From the NCBI GenBank assembly GCA_018398765.1, contig JAHBMJ010000019.1, positions 35,816 to 48,315 on the forward strand: 12,500 nucleotides of DNA, written 5' to 3'. Below the pieces are notes generated by a model. That model made no database searches, had not been told where the DNA came from, and worked only from the letters and a program-made list of their open reading frames with translations. The position numbers and the translations under genes are program-made. The DNA is from Chromera velia (Eukaryota; Sar; Chromeraceae). Below are positions 1 to 12,500 of this stretch, in pieces; the stretch's first letter is position 1; each line of letters starts with the position of its first letter.

Positions 1-594
1 CCCCCCCCTCTGTCGCTCTCAATCCAGCTATATGTATTCTCTCTCTGTGTTTATATATGTACATCCATCTATCCATCCATTCATGCCCCTCTCTCTCCCT
101 CTCATCTATTTAACTGTCTTACAGACAATTCATGCGGGCGTCTGCCCGACCGCCCTTCTTATTGTATGGAAAACCCGGGCGCGGTCAAATTCATCACCAT
201 CTACCTATTAGTATTCGCTTTTCAAAGTGCTGTACCTCTTCTGTCAGAGGTACTCTCTCTATGGAGTAATGCGTATTGTCATGTGCATATCGATGTGTGT
301 CCAGCATTGATTGATTGATGATTGATTGATAAGTTCCGCCCTAGGGCCTCCCCGCTTTGTTTTTTTTTCTACGTACCTCCTCGTGACTTTTGTCTGCCCA
401 TCTGTCTGCGAGTGATGTGATATGATTCCCATTCTTCACTTTTTTTCTTCTTTTTCTTTTTTTGGAGCTCCCCGATCTCCTACGATGGCATTATATTTTG
501 ATAGACGAACACCGACCATTAGTTTTATTTCCTGTCCTCTTCCGCTTGCCTGACTGTCTGCACGCCATGCAATTGCTTGCCTGCTTGCTTACAG
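1..594. other. Upstream or intron sequence with simple repeats
   Basis: Apart from the candidate exon at 125-265 no coding signal is convincing. The stretch holds pyrimidine-rich CTCTCTCC-type sequence at 1-120, an interrupted (ATTG)n run at 306-331, and T-rich tracts near 360 and 440-465. It ends in the acceptor TTGCTTGCCTGCTTGCTTACAG at 594. It is probably intron, or the promoter and 5' UTR if translation starts at 132. Confidence 0.6.
125..265 (+). CDS. Candidate upstream coding exon of the PIG-Q gene
   Basis: A good pyrimidine-rich acceptor (ending TTAACTGTCTTACAG at 124) is followed by an open frame that reaches a possible GTAATG donor at 266. The two leftover bases (GA) would join the G of exon A to give a Glu codon, so the phase fits. 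The frame holds an ATG at 132 that could even be the translation start. The roughly 46 residues (FLLYGKPGRGQ..., PISIRFSKCC) show no family motif I recognise, and the donor is weak. The other frames here are also partly open. Treat as a hypothesis. Confidence 0.27.
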
Positions 595-11696
<11,102 letters not shown>

Positions 11697-11731
11697 TACC
11701 TAGACCCGCTCGTCCCCTTTCACCCCACAGC

Positions 11732-11967
11732 GAGCGCGCAACAATAGTAATGGGTCCTGGTATGACTCAGAGTCAGAGCAGGAGTCATGAGGGGAAAAAA
11801 TCGGTTTTGGAGAAGGTTCACGACCCAGCCGAGCACCGTCGCTCTTTTGGATGGGACTTTGGAGAGTTTCGTTACCGCCGAAAGAGTCCTCCCGCAAGAT
11901 ACGAAGACACAGCATCAGAAGAATCCCCCTCCGCAGGGGCGCCCCCCCACCCCCCCACCCCTGTCTA
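11732..11967 (+). other. Open frame after an acceptor-like site: alternative terminal exon or 3' UTR
   Basis: After CTTTCACCCCACAG (11730) one frame is open to TAA at 11965-11967. It reads a charged, Ser/Arg/Pro-rich sequence (SRSHEGKKSVLEKVHD; FGEFRYRRKSPPARYED). It has the composition of the tail in exon K but no donor in reach with the right phase that I could find. It may be an alternative last exon or simply 3' UTR. Confidence 0.3.
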
Positions 11968-12037
11968 AAGACCATGACGGTGCCGGTTCCTGCGTGCAGT
12001 TTTTCTTTCATTCTGTTTTTCTTGGTTGGTTTTTCTT

Positions 12038-12072
<35 letters not shown>
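12038..12072 (+). repeat. (TC)n microsatellite
   Basis: About 16 TC units downstream of the coding region. Confidence 0.95.
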
Positions 12073-12075
<3 letters not shown>

Positions 12076-12295
12076 TGTCTTGAGTGGAAGCAGCAGAGGA
12101 TTAACGTGTGAATCCAGTGATCACGTGAAAGTCTGTCGGGAGATGGAGAGGCATGGGGCGCTTAACCCTGCCCACTGCCCACGTTGTTCGATTGTTTGTT
12201 CTGTTCTTTTGTCTTTGTTTTTTCTTTCTTTTTGTCTGTCATGTACATGCAGAAAAAAGACCGCAGTGTGCTCATCAAAGGAATACGCATAAACA

Positions 12296-12485
12296 GACTG
12301 ACAAGCAAAGAAAGAAAAGAGAGAAAGAAACAAACAAAGAAACAAACAAAGAAAGAAACAAAGAAACAAACAAACAAACAAACAAACAAAGACAGAAAGA
12401 AACAAACAAACAAGCAAAGAAAGAAAGAAAGAAAGAAAGAAAGAAAAGAAAGAAAGAAAGAAAGAAAGAAAGAGAAAATAAATAA
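12296..12485 (+). repeat. (AAAC/AAAG)n purine-rich tetranucleotide tract
   Basis: Mixed AAAC and AAAG units occupy about 190 bases, becoming pure (GAAA)n from about 12416 and ending AAATAAATAAATC. This is the only long tract of the window that is purine-rich on the + strand without CTGT blocks between. Confidence 0.95.
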
Positions 12486-12500
12486 ATCAACGGATGAAGA

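Larger units (their letters stand above)
11697..12500. other. Region downstream of the stop: simple repeats, no gene seen
   Basis: Apart from the open frame at 11732-11967 this holds a (TC)n tract (12038-12072), a T-rich stretch (about 12180-12240) and a long purine-rich tetranucleotide tract to the window end. Open frames in the repeats encode Lys/Glu/Thr/Asn or Phe/Leu/Cys low complexity and are not genes. Confidence 0.7.

Noticed and set aside
306-331. Short regular ATTG repeats considered as a CRISPR-like or iteron array
   Set aside because: They are simple tetranucleotide microsatellites without spacers and recur in the same form at 6080-6108.
12153-12485. Lys/Glu/Thr/Asn-rich open frame near the window end
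   Set aside because: It is a translation of the AAAC/AAAG tetranucleotide tract with no normal-complexity coding sequence attached.

Overview
The window looks like nuclear DNA of a protist with intron-rich, microsatellite-rich genes and very long low-complexity protein segments. There are no operons or ribosome-binding sites. There is one multi-exon gene on the + strand, with GT..AG introns whose acceptors all end in CAG. The introns are full of (TC)n, (TG)n, (CTGT)n, (TTTC)n and (ATTG)n tracts. This style is typical of alveolates. My best guess is a chromerid such as Chromera velia, with a coccidian apicomplexan as the alternative; this is inference from style only.

The gene encodes a Gpi1/PIG-Q family protein, a membrane subunit of the GPI-N-acetylglucosaminyltransferase that starts GPI-anchor synthesis at the ER. 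I modelled eleven exons (A-K) at 595-845, 1300-1359, 1483-5760, 6442-6837, 7498-7564, 8539-8651, 9069-9170, 9775-9904, 10519-10598, 11125-11411 and 11527-11696. All ten splice junctions keep the reading frame. The only break is a poly-G run with an ambiguous base (N at 3533) inside the giant exon C. A further upstream exon at 125-265 is possible. The product would be close to 1,980 residues, against roughly 600-760 for yeast and human members as I recall them.

Layout: 1-594 is upstream or intron sequence with a candidate exon; exon A carries the N-terminal Gpi1-like segment (QCQIIFYQQPDLHHFLF). Exons B and C carry about 1,450 residues of mostly disordered Ser/Gly/Pro/Glu/Arg-rich sequence. 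Exons D-J carry the multi-pass membrane core, with the landmarks WLMASPVGFKLN, LTSDVLNFCTLH, SLYSLWNLFR and LKWNVLRKRVDSCAFDLEQ. Exon K is a short hydrophilic tail ending at 11696. The rest, to 12500, is low-complexity sequence with a purine-rich tetranucleotide tract.

The most unusual points are these: a giant low-complexity insertion inside a conserved ER enzyme subunit; a 123-bp tandem duplication of an exon piece together with its microsatellite donor (9808-10059); a second partial exon duplication (10955-11010 versus 11111-11164) separated by a perfect inverted repeat; a hairpin abutting a 3' splice site; and a GC-rich island embedded among short degenerate repeats. I saw no CRISPR array, tRNA, rRNA, recognisable transposase or second credible protein-coding gene.
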